From: Cristatella mucedo
Taxonomy: Eukaryota > Bryozoa > Phylactolaemata > Cristatellidae
Assembly: GCA_009760855.2 (NCBI GenBank)
Contig: WPIO01000072.1
Span: 914,501 to 978,500 of the forward strand
Length of the DNA: 64,000 bases
Direction: 5' to 3'
A model generated the notes under the pieces. It saw nothing but the letters and a program-made list of their open reading frames with translations, did not search any database and was not told the origin of the DNA. How positions within the stretch are numbered: the first letter of the stretch is position 1; each line of letters starts with the position of its first letter. A program made the translations under genes and the position numbers. This document shows, one piece after another, positions 26,101 to 38,495 of this stretch.

Positions 26101-29100
26101 ATGCCGACTGATAGATTCCAGTCGACTTTTTACCAATTTTATCGGTGTCTGCTGAGTCTCTCACTGCACGGAGGCAGCCAATCGAAAGAAGCCTGGCGTG
26201 GCCCCCCTAAGTCAGCCATGCCTTTTTGTAAGTTTCTAAATAGCTTCTGTCAGCCACTGAGGCCAGATGTGACCGTTGGTGTCCAGCGCTGGTGCCGAGT
26301 AAAGCTGCATACAGGCTTGCCCGAAGGGTCACAGCAAATAGACAAAGAGTTGCATTTTCTTGGGATGCTTGATGCATTGCATCTCCTGCATATTATGCTG
26401 TATTTCTGCACCCATCTTTCTGCTTTCGATGCATTTGTGCTCTTTGTGCTAATCTGCTCATCGTGTCTTTGTGCATTATTTTATTGCTATTTAGTCTCCT
26501 TAAAGGGGGGGCTCAATGTTGGGCAGTAAGAACTTCGAAAAAACCAAAGTTCGGTGTTTCCTTTCATACGATAGTTTTTCACTGCATGAGATTGATTGAT
26601 GCATGATTGATGCAGGTCTGCACCCTGTGCTCGTGTGTGTGTGTATGTGTGTTTGTGTGTACGTGCGTGCGTATGTATGTGTGTGTGCCCACCAGCCATC
26701 ATCGGCCCGCGGTTGGCAGGGGCTACGAGTTATGCCCACTGGAGCGGTGTCGTATGTGTGCACGAGGGCATTTAGCTGGCAGTCAAGGCTGCCATGAGCG
26801 GGGAGCAGTCGATCGATCGCACAGGAACTGCACATGCGATGTTTGTATGCAGAAGGAGGTGCCTCTGATCATCATCAGCATCATCAGCAGCAGCAGCAGC
26901 AGGCACCTGCCACAGGGCTTCTGTGGGGTTTCGTTGCTTTGCCAAGTGGTGCGACGTGGGCATGACGGAGGCACTAGCCGCACCCTAGCGATCTCCAGTA
27001 AGTGGCCCCATCTGTACTTGTGCTTTTGCCTTCTTTGTAGCTGCTGTTCTCGGGACCGCTGCTGCTTCTTCACTACCATGGAGTGTTTGCCATATATCAA
27101 GGTGGGTGACTGTGCATTAAAGAATGAAGGTCTAACACACCAACATCTGGCTCAACTTGTGAGAGCGTGCAGCCTTGCATGCAGTCGAGAGTGGACGCTC
27201 ACTTGACAGCGAAGTCATGTGAGCGTAAAAAAAGTGTGTGTGAGTGTATGTGAGCAGCTGTGAGAGCACCGGGTGCTGCTGCTGCCGCTGCCATGGCTGT
27301 TGCAGCGTTGCTTTTAACTTTTGCAGAGAAGCGCTACTGGACCACCAATGTGACCAACGTCTACTGGCTTCGAAACCACGTTGTGGTAAGTCATTCCAGC
27401 CTCTTGCCTACCGTAGGGCTCACGACAGCAGCTTCCCTAGCCTCATCTACAAGCTGCTGACCCGATTATTGTTGTAGATAGCATGTGTGCCGACTGTAGC
27501 CCACGCTTGTTTGTGTGAAGGAGTTGCTTGCAGGGCGCTCGTGCTAACCAGGCAGCCAGACTAGTGCAGTGACCACTATGGGACAAGTGGCCATAAGGGG
27601 CGTTAAGTGCCAACGAATCGATTCTCCATAGCCTCATAATTGGTTTTTAAGTCTACAAAATTAGCTCCGTGCGAATGTGTGCACTGCTAAACAAATTTTA
27701 GCTTCATAATTGACGGCAGAAAAATCGTTTAGCCAAAATTTCAGAGCCTGCACACTTCAAAGCAAATGGGACCAAAGCAAATTGGACCACTGCACAAAGC
27801 CACCAGCATGTGGCGTCGACGTCAAGAAAAAGTTCAGATTACATGTTATCCTAGGAAACCCTGGCTCAAGCATTACCATGGGAAACTCAGGTTGGGGTAC
27901 GGACTTTCCCGCCTGGATGCCCCCACATTTCCCCTGACATTCCCCTGCCCCGGACATTTCCGCCATGGGATAGGGCATTTTCCCGGTATATAGTGTTTAG
28001 GGTTTAGTGTCTAGGGTTGTAGTGTTTAGGGTTTAAGGTTTGTAATAATAATAATAATAATAATGCACTTGATAAAGCGTCCTCAGAGAACTCAATCTCT
28101 TTCTAGGTGTTTCACATTTGCTGCAAAGGGAAGTGCGATTGAATGGTGAATAATATCATGCTTGATAAACATGAATAACATGGTTAGAGGTGACATGCAC
28201 TGGGTCAGCATGCAAATGTGGTTAGTGGTAGCATGCACAGTGTCAGCATGCATAAGCACATGATGGACGAATCACAGGGACCCACTAAATGCTGTCCTAA
28301 ATAGGTGTGTTTTTAAGTTCTTTTTAAATGTGGTCAAGTCAGGAGCTGTTCTGACGCAAGTCGGGAGGGAGTTCCAGGCTTTGGGAGCATATGAATTAAA
28401 TGCACGGTCTCCAAAGAATTTGAGGTTTGTACGAGGTATTGGTAAACAGTTGGATTCCGAAAAACAGGTGGTACGATGCTTGGCCTGGTGGGAGAGTAGA
28501 TCTGAGAGATAGGCTGGAGCCAAAGAATGAAGTGACCTAAAAGTGAGCGACAAAACCTTGAAGTCGATCCGTTGCTTGACTGGTAGCAAGTGCAGGTCGG
28601 CTAGAAGTGGTGTGATGTGGCAACTGCGATGCTCATGATAGACAAGCCTAGCTGTTGAGTTTTGCACCAGCTGTAATCGCCTGATTGCACGTGCCGGTAG
28701 GCCAGCAAGCAGTGAGTTACAGAAGTCAAGGCGGGATGTCACAAATGCATGCACCAACTTAGCTGCCGTATCCTTATCTAAACAAGCCCGAATTTTAGCA
28801 ATGTTATGTAGCTGAAAGTAGGCAGACTTGACCGTGGAGCTGATGTGGTCGGCTAAGTATGTAGGTCCAAGTTTTAGAGTTTAGAGGTTTAGAGTTTAGG
28901 CTTTAGGATTTAGGGTGGGCTGTGCCTCTGCTGTCTAAATCCACCCTTGCTGGTATTCCGAGCTTTAATTAGTGTGTATTAGGGCGTGGCGAGATCTCTT
29001 GTGATCGAGCTATACTCTGAGGCTTTGAGCTCATTTTCAGAAACGAACAGCATGCTTTAGCATGATGGATGCGAACTAGTTAGTACCTGGTGGTGTCGAG

Positions 29101-29266
29101 CGGGACCTAACACCCCCCCAGGACCAAAGTATATAGCTTGCCGATGCTGCTGCCGCAACAGCCACTGCCACTAGCTCCATTAGAAACCATCCTTCCAGTC
29201 CATCCGTCCTTCTAATGGTACTGAGTTGATTTTATTTTAATAGAGCGTGAACTTAATACGATCATG

Positions 29267-29322
<56 letters not shown>

Positions 29323-29381
29323 CACATACACATGATATGTGGTACTAATACTAGTTAAAAATCTCGATAATATATATATAC

Positions 29382-29473
<92 letters not shown>

Positions 29474-32400
29474 TCTTAGTTATACATTCATCAACATAGG
29501 GGGAATGGAAATGTCCTACTCTGGGGGGATGTGGGGGGGAATGTCCTAGGGTCCACCAAGGGAAATGTTGGGGGGGAACGTCCAAGGGGGAAATGTCCTA
29601 TAACCTTCAGATTAAGGTCACCAGAAGAAAATTGTGCTTTTGCCTTACCAAGGGGAAATTCGTGCATTATTATGAGAGAATTCTGCTTGCGTTTCAGTTT
29701 ATATATAATGCAATGTAATGTACCTGTCCACACTAATATAAAACGAACTAGAACGAACATCTATTCTCCAATGAATACTTCGTTCATTAATGCCGAGATC
29801 AAAAACACGTTATTTCACTAATATGTAGTGTAAGTGGTGTGGTTTGTTGTTCTCTTTGCATGGCTCAGATCGCTGGGCTTGCCGGCACACTGCAAGTGCA
29901 GGCAGACCGGTAGTGGTCTAGGGACTAGTGTACGACTGTGGTCTGATGGCTGTGGTTTATCCACAGGCCGGCTTTGTCCTCCTGCCAACTCACGGGATGA
30001 GTTATGGCTGGGAGGCGGAGGGAACGCCAACCTGAGAGGGCAGTTGTGTCTGGGGGAGCACTGCAGGCTCAAGCATGAATATTTGTTCCTGCGAACCAGC
30101 TTCGGTGTTCTGCCTGCGCCCGCGTGTGTACTCAGTTGGAAGAGCACTGTTTAATCTACAAGTGGTTTATAAAAATTGAGGATCTCTGCTAATAGGTTGC
30201 TCAGCGGACCTCAACTGTTGTTTTGCCAACTAGTCCTTCTGCTGTCCTCCACGCTCATTAATACGTTTTGGTCGAATGCCCTAATAGTTGCCTACCCCTT
30301 GACTTGTTCCTTTTTGCTTGCAATTCCAAGATCACATTCTCGTATGGACTGCTTATTGAAAGGCCAAATCTCGCGTGACATACCATTTGTTGTGAGGTGT
30401 CCTTTGAGACTCGATGGAAGCTTACTTAGCTAATATACAAGTTCGTATACAAGCTGTGTACATCCTATGACCCGCAAAAATAAGAAATCGTAGAATACTT
30501 TGCTGGGCTAACCATAAAGATCTTTGGGTAGCATATGACGTTATTCAGAGCACCTTGCGTTTTCAGATAATAATGATAATAATGTACTTGATAAAGCGTC
30601 CTCAGAGAACTTAATCTCTTTCTAGGCGCTTTACATTTGCTGCAAAGGGAAATGCAATTGAATGGTAAGTAAAACCATGCTTGAAAAACAAACAAAATGA
30701 ATAACATGGTTAGGGGTGACATGCACAGGGTCAGCATGCAAATGTGGTTAGTGGCAGCATGCACAGTGTCAGCACGCATAAGCACATGAAGGACGAATCC
30801 CGGGGACCCACTAAATGCTGTCCTAAATAGGTGTGTTTTTAAGTTTCTTTTAAATGTGGTCAGGTCAGGGGATGTTCTGACGCAGGTCGGGAGGGAGTTC
30901 CAGGCTTTGGGAGCATACGAACTAAATGCACGGTCTCCAAAGGATTTGAGGTTTGTACGAGGTATTTCCAGACTGTTGGATTCCAAAAAGCGGTTGGTAC
31001 GATTCTTGGCCTGATGGGGGAGTATGTCGGAGAGATAGGCTGAAGGCATAGAATGAAGGGACTTAGAAGTGAGCGACTAAACCTTGAAGTCAATCCGTTG
31101 CTTGACTGGTAGCCAGTGCAGGTCGGCGAGAAGTGGAGTAATGTGGCAACTGCGACGCTCACGACAGACAAGCCTAGCTGTTGAGTTTTGCACTAGCTGC
31201 AATCGCCTGATCACACATGCCGGTAGGCCAGTAAGCAGTGAGTTGCAGAAGTCGAGACGAGATGTCACGAATGCATGGACCAACTTAGACGTGGTATCCT
31301 TATCTAAACAAGCCCGAATTTTAGCAAAGTTATGAAGCTGAAAATAGGCAGATTTGACTGTGGAGCTGATATGGTCGTCTAACGAGAGGTCGCTTTGGAA
31401 TATGACACCTAGATTTCGAGCTGATTCGACAGGAGATATGCTGGCAGAGCCAATTTTGAGGGACGGCCTTTCCAATCTCTGAATCACACTGGGTTTGCCC
31501 ATAACTAGTAAGTTAGTTTTGTCATCGTTTAGTTTTAGAACATTTGCTGCCATCCATGTGCGGATGTCATCAATGCATGCAGCAAGTGAGTTTAGAGAAT
31601 TTGAGGTGCTCGAAGGCTGGGAGGGATTAAAGCAAAGGTACAACTGAGATTACATGGGAGTTCTACTATTTGTTGCGGCAGCTGGAATACGACTGTATGG
31701 TTGTGTGATAATGTGTCTAATCTGTGATAAGAGTGTGCACACTTTCGGGTTGTGTGTGCGTGAATGGGTGTGCGTGCGAAAATACCCGTGTATGTGAGTT
31801 CGCGTGTGTGGGAGTGGACATGGGTGCACTTGTGCATTGCAAATGCATGTACCTGTGCACATGTATATGTGCGAGTGTGCACTTGCATGTCTTTTAATGT
31901 CTGTCTCAGCTTGCATGTTGGGTATAGGTAGAGAAGAGAGAGAGGGAGAGAGAGAGAGAGAGGCAGAGAGACTTTTCCCATGCTGAAATTGCGTCTGGCC
32001 ACGGCTGTGGTTGCACTGTGTGTGAGTAGTTACATAGAGTACACGGGAAACACTGCAAATGAGCAGCCCAAGGTCTGTAGTATTTGTGAAATCCGAAAAT
32101 AGCCTACAAGGGTAGGCCTTAGGTTGTCCCTTGTTCTGGTTTTGGAGCATTTAATGTGATTTGAAAAGCGTAAACTGGGTGGTGGTGAGTGGTGCTGAGT
32201 GCAGCAGCATAACAATGTCTTTTTTAGCCTTCCTTCCTTCCTTCCATTGCCAGCAAAGTCAGGACTTGCCTACGGTGAACAACGTAATGGCAGTACCATG
32301 GCGTTTTCGGCTTGCCTATATCACTGCTGCCTTCTCCTTAAACAGACCCTCTTAGCTTTGCCTTGCTTGCTTTAGTGGCGCATGTCGTGTCACTCACGAT

Positions 32401-34425
32401 GTTACCTGCAAGGTCACCGAGGGGCCCAAATGCTGCTGGACATAATAAGATGCCGGCAAATGCGTGGGCACCTCTTCTCATGTTGCTTTCTTTGTCTGCA
32501 CGTGTGCATGATGGAGGGAAAGGCACCCGTGTAAAGACCGACCAACAGAAAACAACAACAGAACTTTCGCTCTGCATGTGCCAGACTGTGGAGCGCACTT
32601 CCACAATTCTCATTCAACGGCATATGTTCTCCTGTTGCTGTCTGTGGCACATCTTTCCAGCTGTCTGTGAGCTGCTACTTCCATGCGACTCCCTTCCTTG
32701 ACTGCCCACCTGACCTATGCTTCTCACTTTCATTGTCTTGAGTGAGTTGAAGTCTGTTGGCTACCGAACTCGCACCGAAAATCGCTTAGGTTTCGAGTGT
32801 GCTATGGAAAACTCTCCTGCATAATACCCGCGTGGTCTTTTCGGTAGTCACAGATGTATGCGCATGCACTTGAAGCACACTTATGTTGGTCCCTGGTCTC
32901 ACAGTAGCAATAGATTTATGTTATAGTCACGCAGCACTTACCGGCAATGTGCCGATGCACCGGATGTGCATAATTATTTGCTGGGGAGGTCCAGGCTCTG
33001 ATTAGCTTGAGCTGTGTGGATTCGGACAACCCTAAGACTAGAGTGGCTCAAGTCTCAATTGCGTACACGAAGCTCATAGATGCCGTTTAAACACTCATTT
33101 TAGTACCTAGGATTAGGACTGCCGACTATTGGTGCTTCTAGCAGCTGCATTCTTATCTGTACATACAGCCCATGCCCAGTTTATTGGTGCATGCAACAAT
33201 TTGAGGTATGTGCATGGGGCCTGCAATTAGTTAGTATTTTATTATGCTCTGAGTATGCCATTTAAAAGCCTCCAATTAGCAGCAATAAACTTCTGCCCAG
33301 CATTAGCAGAGAGTAGGTGGGGGATAAAAAAACAGCTAGTGATTGTTGTATCTGTTAGCATACTTCAAGATACAACGGCTTCCCTCTTGACGAATGTCGC
33401 ATTGTCATTGGGCAGTGCCAACCTAACTTGCCCAAGGTTTCGATGTGGCATATCGTCTGTGTTCTTGAAAGACGCTCACTCTCTTTCAATCGGCTTTTAG
33501 CTGCAAATTCGTAAACATCAAGCGCTGCATGTACTACTGAGCAAATCCGAGCTGCTTCGTGTCATGTCACTGACTGGATTCCTTGCATTGTTTTTGATGA
33601 TCGTTTCGGCTTTTGCAGGGTCCTGTCACTGAGGAGTTCGTGTTCCGTGCGTGCATGATGCCCCTGCTTGTGCCAACGTTCGGTGTTAATGCAGCCATCG
33701 TCATGTGTCCACTGTTCTTTGGTATTGGTAAGTTATATGAGATCGTGATGATTGCTTGCTTACCCGTGCATGTCACCCCTAACCATGTTATTTCTGTTAT
33801 TTATTGAGCATGCTACCACTAACCATTCGATCGTGCTTCCTTTGTAGCAAATGTAAAGTGCCTAGAAAGAGATTGAATTCTCTGCACATGCCATATCAAA
33901 TAAATTGTTATTATTATTATTATTGGTTGGCTTGCTAAAATCTGTCCGTGCCGGCCTTAGCATTCCCATTGGACGGTTAGTTTCTCAAGGTAATTGTTTC
34001 TCAAGGTAATGGTGTAAACCGTAATTACCGATGCCTGAACAATTGCACTGCTCCCAATAGAAGCATATTTTGCTGCTAACGTAATGAGCAGGTGAGCATT
34101 GGTACTGTTGATTGAAGGAAGCATGCTCCCACTTTGTTGTAAGGAAACATGTCTGCCAGGCAAGATAAGGAGTTTGTAAACAGTATTTCAAAGGCTACAT
34201 TAGTCGAAATGGGTAAGCTGAGGTGACTGTGGATGTCGGTTCTACTCTCGTTATGTCCACACGAGAGATATCCAAACGTCGTTGTAGTGCAACGTTATTC
34301 CCTTGGCATGTTCGTTGCTGTAATAAATATCCTGCTAGTCTTTCAGTTACTCAAGTTTTTTATCTATTAGAATGTACTAAATTGCTTTTGCACTATTTTT
34401 ATTTCTGATAAATTACTTATTGTCT

Positions 34426-34471
<46 letters not shown>

Positions 34472-36197
34472 AATCTTATATATATATATATAAGATTCAT
34501 TTGTATAGCACCACAAGAGAATAAATATACATATATTTATTTATATATATATACGAGCGTGTGCTTGCTTGCTTCGTGCTGCTGGGCCAATCCGAGCAGG
34601 AAATGCAGGTGCTCGCTTTCACTTCCAGCGCACTTCCATCACATGCTGCACAAAGTCAAGGTGGGTCGTGACGACGTTAAGACGGCATTTCTAACATCTC
34701 GTGAGTTCATTGCCAGTTTTTATTCGATCGCAGCAGCGCTGTCGTGACTCCTCAGTTTGGTTGCCCTCTGGCTAGCTTGCTGCCACAGGAGAGCGCAGGC
34801 TCAGGTGCCTTCGTCTCCCCTACTTGTACTCGCCTCACTGCGCATACTCCCAGATAGCCACGCTCGGGTGCCACCTATCGCCTCCTCTCTCGTCGCCTCC
34901 TCTTAATAATAATAATAATACACTATAAAGCACCCTCAGAGAACTCAAATCTCTTTCTGTGCGCTTTGCATGTGATGCAAAGGAAACACGATCGAATGGT
35001 TAGTGATAGCATGCTCAATAAATAACAAGAATAAGATGGTTAGGGGTGACATGCACGTGGTCAGCATGCAAGTAAGGTTAGTGGCAGCATTCACAGTGAT
35101 AGCACGCACAATCACATAAAGGTCGAATCACAGGGACCCACTGAATGCTGTGATAAATACGTGCATTTTTTATTTCTTTTTAAAATGTGATCGAGTCAGA
35201 GATGTCGTAGGCAAGTCGGGAATGAGTTCCAGGCTTTGGGAGCATACGAACTAAAGGCACGGTCTCCAAAGGATTTGAGGTTTGTACGAGGTATTGGTAC
35301 ACAGTTGGATTCCGAAAAGCAGGTGGTACGATGCTTGGCCTGATGGGGGAGCAGATCTGATAGGTAGGCCGGAGCCAAAGAATGAAAGGATCTGAAAGTG
35401 AGTGACAAAACTTTGAAGTCGATGCATTGCTTGACTTGGAGCCAGTGTAGGTCGGCTACAAGTGGTGTGATGTGGCAACTGCTACGCTCACGACATATGA
35501 GCCGAGCTGCAGAGTTTTTGTACCAGCTGTTTCTCCCCCTATTTCCTCTCTCTCGCCCTCTCTCAGTCTTGCTCTCTCTCACTCCCTTTCTCTGGTCAGA
35601 TTGCTGCTGCTCTGTGGAAGCAGGCCCAGGCCACGGTCTCAAGGGCAAGTTGCTTGTCTTGCCGGTTTTTCAATTTTTTTTCATGCGCGAGCCACATGCA
35701 GTGAGCACCGGCCTTGGTTTGTGCACGGTCAAAGCGTGCATGCACTTCGAGCTGTCTCCTGCAGGAGCATCTTTCGTTGCAGTGTTTCAGTTTTCCTACA
35801 CGACCGTTTTCGGAGTCTACGCTGCCTTTCTGTTTATCAGAACAGGTTGGTTTCTAATGAGTGACAGGGTGGTCTGGCGCAGGCCCGCGGCTTACTGGCT
35901 GGCTGTGGCAGCCCTTTTCTGGCCGCTGACCAGAGCCGACGGCGCACGCAGCCTCTCAGCAGCTGTAGCAGCAGCCCTGGCCTTGCAGGGCACCTCATCG
36001 GACCCATTCTGGCGCACGCCTTCTGCAACCACATGGGCTTTCCCAACGTCGACGAGGTGCTGAATGAAAGCAGCCCGGAAAGGAAGTCGAAGCTCGTTGC
36101 CGCCTTCTTCTTCGGGTTCTTAGCATTCTGCTCACTGCTCTATCCGCTCACGTCGCCCTGGCTCTATGGCAATCGAGCGTACTGGAACTACCTGTAG
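20193..36197 (+). CDS. RCE1: CAAX prenyl protease 2 (RCE1), complete, nine exons
   Basis: RCE1 is the ER-membrane endopeptidase that removes the last three residues (aaX) from prenylated CaaX proteins such as Ras, before carboxyl methylation. Exons: 20193-20299, 20496-20595, 22510-22590, 27041-27101, 27327-27385, 33619-33727, 34629-34700, 35765-35845 and 35989-36197. They total 879 bases (292 residues plus stop), all with AG/GT borders and closing phases. Human RCE1 has 329 residues. The start ATG sits in AAAATGG and gives [10 protein letters not shown], followed by a hydrophobic membrane segment. Exon 6 encodes the catalytic [13 protein letters not shown] (EExxxR); exon 7 encodes AHFHH; exon 8 encodes [20 protein letters not shown]; exon 9 encodes [20 protein letters not shown] with the conserved His and Asn. 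The C-terminus ends AYWNYL. Introns 5 to 7 hold LINE copies in both orientations. Confidence 0.95.
20596..22509 (+). other. RCE1 intron 2
   Basis: A 1.9-kb intron in which I recognise no element or exon. Exon 2 ends and exon 3 begins in phase 0, and the protein joins directly (SADPK / GFTLWEW), so no missing exon is needed. Confidence 0.6.
24201..24366 (-). mobile_element. tRNA-derived SINE, copy A
   Basis: On the minus strand it opens with a tRNA-like head: GTGATGGTACACTAAGTAAG as a degenerate A box region and GGGTTCAAATCC as the B box. It continues into a non-tRNA body GGTGATAGCCGTCAAGGC and ends AAGAGGCTCTTAAATCAGC. The same body and end occur in two other copies in the window. Confidence 0.82.
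25203..25645 (-). mobile_element. CR1/L2-type LINE, 5'-truncated and internally deleted
   Basis: The minus-strand copy has its (TTA)n tail at about 25206-25223 and the conserved 3' end, then [19 protein letters not shown] and [20 protein letters not shown]. The segment between the GACATGCAC motif and the GCACGGTCTCC motif is deleted compared with other copies. Confidence 0.88.
26628..26690. repeat. GT-rich simple repeat
   Basis: Imperfect GTGTGT tract with interspersed ATGT and CGTGCG units, in RCE1 intron 3. Confidence 0.8.
27985..28042. repeat. Degenerate TTTAGGG-like tract, left part
   Basis: Several imperfect repeats of GTTTAGGGTTTAG lie immediately left of a LINE copy. A similar tract resumes at about 28868 on the other side. 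Confidence 0.7.
28043..28863 (-). mobile_element. CR1/L2-type LINE, 5'-truncated
   Basis: The minus-strand copy begins with an (AAT)n tail at 28044. A single open frame at 28272-28757 covers [55 protein letters not shown] and [19 protein letters not shown], the conserved C-terminal region of the reverse-transcriptase protein. The 161-codon intact stretch suggests a fairly young insertion. Confidence 0.92.
28866..28916. repeat. Degenerate TTTAGGG-like tract, right part
   Basis: Imperfect TTTAGAG/TTTAGGC/TTTAGGG units directly follow the LINE and continue the tract seen on its left side. Confidence 0.65.
29268..29470. repeat. (CA)n and (TA)n compound microsatellite
   Basis: About 46 bases of CA repeats, then a short non-repeat spacer, then long TA tracts with CATA interruptions. 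Confidence 0.95.
30568..31647 (-). mobile_element. CR1/L2-type LINE, 5'-truncated, about 1.1 kb
   Basis: Minus-strand copy. The tail side carries AATAATGATAATAATG and the conserved GATAAAGCGTCCTCAGAGAA. Coding similarity runs from [20 protein letters not shown] through [20 protein letters not shown] and [14 protein letters not shown] to [19 protein letters not shown]. The 5' truncation falls at about 31647, where family similarity stops abruptly. One frameshift near 31080 splits an otherwise open frame. Confidence 0.93.
33755..33930 (+). mobile_element. CR1/L2-type LINE, 3'-end fragment
   Basis: This plus-strand fragment contains CATGTCACCCCTAACCATGT, then CTAGAAAGAGATTGAATTCT and an (ATT)n tail at 33908-33925. 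It begins a few bases after the donor site of RCE1 exon 6. Confidence 0.82.
34429..34498. repeat. (TA)n tract ending in a perfect 28-nt palindrome
   Basis: About 40 bases of TA repeats run into 34471-34498, where GAATCTTATATATA is followed by its exact inverse complement. Confidence 0.92.
34903..35527 (-). mobile_element. CR1/L2-type LINE, 5'-truncated
   Basis: Minus-strand copy in RCE1 intron 7 with an (ATA)n tail at 34903-34919. The minus frame contains [40 protein letters not shown] and [19 protein letters not shown]. The 5' end lies near 35527, where a pyrimidine-rich tract takes over. Confidence 0.9.
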
Positions 36198-36712
36198 CCG
36201 CTCGAGGGCGGGCGGGCGACCGCCGAGCGCCACCGGCTTGCTCTCGAACCGGCTGCCGAGGGGCAGCTCTGCCAGAGCGCCCTGCTCGCCTGCCCGTCCT
36301 TGCTAGGTGGAAGCTTCTCCTCTGCAGTTGTCAGTGCAGCCAGCGATCCGCGTGTGGTGCCGAACCTGTGCTCTAGCTGCTGCTGCTGCCCACGCCGCTG
36401 ACGAGTCAGTCAAGTGCGTCGGTTAGTGCTTGCAGCAGTTAAGAGCAATGGTGGTGGCTGCTGCGCAAGTCGGATTTGTGCACTCAGTGGGCGCCCGGTC
36501 TGTTTGCTCTGCGCAGCAGTATTCTCTCGGGTGGCCGTTGTCGTAAGCTTGTGCTGAGCCCTTTGATGTCTGCTTCCTCAGGTAGAATGGCTTCACATTT
36601 TGTTGTGGTTTGCATTCTGCATTCCCATCACGTGACCGAGTGGTTATTGTACTGCTTTCTCCTAAGAGCATCTCGGTGTAATTACTAGCGACTAGCACTT
36701 TTGATGCATTAC

Positions 36713-36718
36713 ATTAAA
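36713..36718 (+). terminator. Candidate RCE1 polyadenylation signal ATTAAA
   Basis: ATTAAA occurs about 515 bases after the RCE1 stop codon and is followed by a T/G-containing stretch. It is the first good hexamer I saw downstream of the gene. Confidence 0.4.
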
Positions 36719-37218
36719 AGTACACAGTATTTCACTGTTGTCTGCATTGGGTTTTGCGAGCCCTTTAGACGGCAGCAGCAAACGACAGTTGTGGCTTTCT
36801 TTGATAATATATAATTCTATTTAATAATTATACAATAATTATATTTTACTATCATTTTATATATTTATACAATTATAATTTTAAATAATTAAATCGTTAT
36901 TTAAGGCACACTTTCTTTAACCTTATATTTAACCTGAACCGGTGTCGTATTTCACATCAGTGTTTGTGACTATGCACCAAAATCGCTTTCACTCCAGGTG
37001 CCCCATAAACATTTGAGAACCTTCCAGTAAAGCATGTTCCGAACAAATGCGAGTTGTCATTTTTTAGACGAATGAAAGGTCCGGTCAAGTTCTTACCCGG
37101 AGGACTGGGGCACAGAACCGCAGGTGGTTAGATTGAAGACAGAAGGCCTATTGCTAGATTAGAAGTGGGGCTACCCTAGCGCCTTCCTCTTGGGGGGGGG
37201 GCACATAATTTATTTGGT

Positions 37219-37385
37219 GAGCTGTTGTGGCTCACTAGGTAAGGCAGTTGCTTTTCACGACCTCGATATCGTGGGTCCGAATCCTGCAGCAGGGCGATCC
37301 TTTAAAGCCACTGCAAGCAGTGGTGATAGCCGTAAAGGCTCTTCTGTTGCTATACAAAAGAGGCTGTTAAATCTGCCAGTATTTT
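37219..37385 (+). mobile_element. tRNA-derived SINE, copy B
   Basis: Plus-strand copy. The tRNA-like head contains GTGGCTCACTAGGTAAGGCA and the B box GGGTCCGAATCC. The body GTGGTGATAGCCGTAAAGGC and the end AAGAGGCTGTTAAATCTGCC match the other two copies. Confidence 0.85.
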
Positions 37386-38458
37386 ATTATCTTCACCTAA
37401 AGACTAATCTCACCATAATTTACAAGATTCACACGTCTGTTTTGAAGTTCTACTATGATCGAGCTGCTGCGGCTTCTCACAAAACAGTGATGACAGCCCG
37501 TGCCTGGTAGTCTCAAAAACCACGGGTTTCCCCAGAAGGCAATCAAGTTCTTGGGTTAAGATTGCAATCAAGTTCTTGGGTTAAGATTAGAGCACGAAGT
37601 GCCACGGGAACTGCCAACCGTATGCACTTTGAGGGTTCTCCGACTAGTGTAAGCAGTTCTGCTCGATTGCCGCTCCATTTTTGAGTAAGCTCGCTGATTT
37701 CAAAGAAGTCGATAAACTGGGGCGTTGAAGCAGGTCGTTGTAATGGCAGCATCTCTGGTGTTTGAGCAACTAGAGCAAATCGGTGAAGAGGTGGACGCCG
37801 ATCATGCTAAGGATACACCTCGACTATTTGCTCCACGTGTTGGTTAGCTACATAGGCGATAAGGAGCTTCAGCAGCCCTTGAACGTTCCCTTATGAAACT
37901 TTATCTGAAAGCCACACACTGCTGAAAGAGAACCGATGTACGATAAAGTCATAGATATCGATGTACGGTAAAGTCATAGATATGCCCGATAGGACAGTTC
38001 AAACCGGCTGCTACTCGGGGCTTACACCACCAAACCAGTGGTGTTGCTCTGGTGGTCCTGCAGTGTTGCCGCCGATGACGAAGCATTTTACCAACAACTT
38101 TAGAAGACCAAAAATAGGGTATCACCGATTCGTGTAGGTATTCAATAATAGAACCTAAGACGATGAGCAGTCTTAAAAAATAAAAACCCAACGAGTTGCT
38201 TTATTGCTTACTGACGTCAGCAGGGACTAGAATTAAGGCTAGCAGCCACTACAAGGCTAATCCGATAAAACGAGTATTATACGAACGTAGCCACAATTCT
38301 GCTGAATTTAAAGCAAGACCACAGAAGCACGTGCCCAAGGATGGCAGAGGCCACACGAGTGTCCCATAAACTAATGGGTATAGCCGTAGCTCTACATTTC
38401 TGTTGCCACTTGTAGAAGCTGCTTTAGGGTACATACAATCATGCGGTTCAGAACTCAG

Positions 38459-38495
38459 TCACAACCCAATCTCCTACTAGGAGATTGGGTTGTGA
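38459..38495. repeat. Perfect 37-nt palindrome (18-bp arms, 1-nt centre)
   Basis: TCACAACCCAATCTCCTA is followed by a single C and then its exact inverse complement. It would form a perfect hairpin in RNA or a cruciform in DNA. Confidence 0.97.

Larger units (their letters stand above)
22591..27040 (+). other. RCE1 intron 3
   Basis: A 4.4-kb intron containing a minus-strand SINE, a minus-strand LINE fragment and a GT-rich tract (about 26628-26690). No coding exon is required here, because exons 3 and 4 join in phase and align directly with other RCE1 proteins. Confidence 0.65.
27386..33618 (+). other. RCE1 intron 5, transposon-rich
   Basis: The 6.2-kb intron separates ...YWLRNHVV from the catalytic exon GPVTEE. 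It holds two minus-strand LINE copies, a degenerate TTTAGGG tract, a long CA/TA microsatellite and a GA-rich tract (about 31930-31975). Frames on both strands near 29830-30150 overlap each other and show no family match. Confidence 0.7.

Noticed and set aside
26500-27206. Frames of 111 and 199 codons around a GT-rich repeat
   Set aside because: They are generated by the microsatellite. The 199-codon frame also covers RCE1 exon 4 (27041-27101) in the wrong frame.
29818-30154. Overlapping frames on both strands (106 and 109 codons)
   Set aside because: Mutually antisense frames with no features; likely chance in a GC-richer patch of RCE1 intron 5.
34661-34700. Donor site at 34661 for RCE1 exon 7
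   Set aside because: Stopping at GTGGGT would lose the conserved [11 protein letters not shown] segment and break the phase. Reading on to GTGAGT at 34701 restores both.
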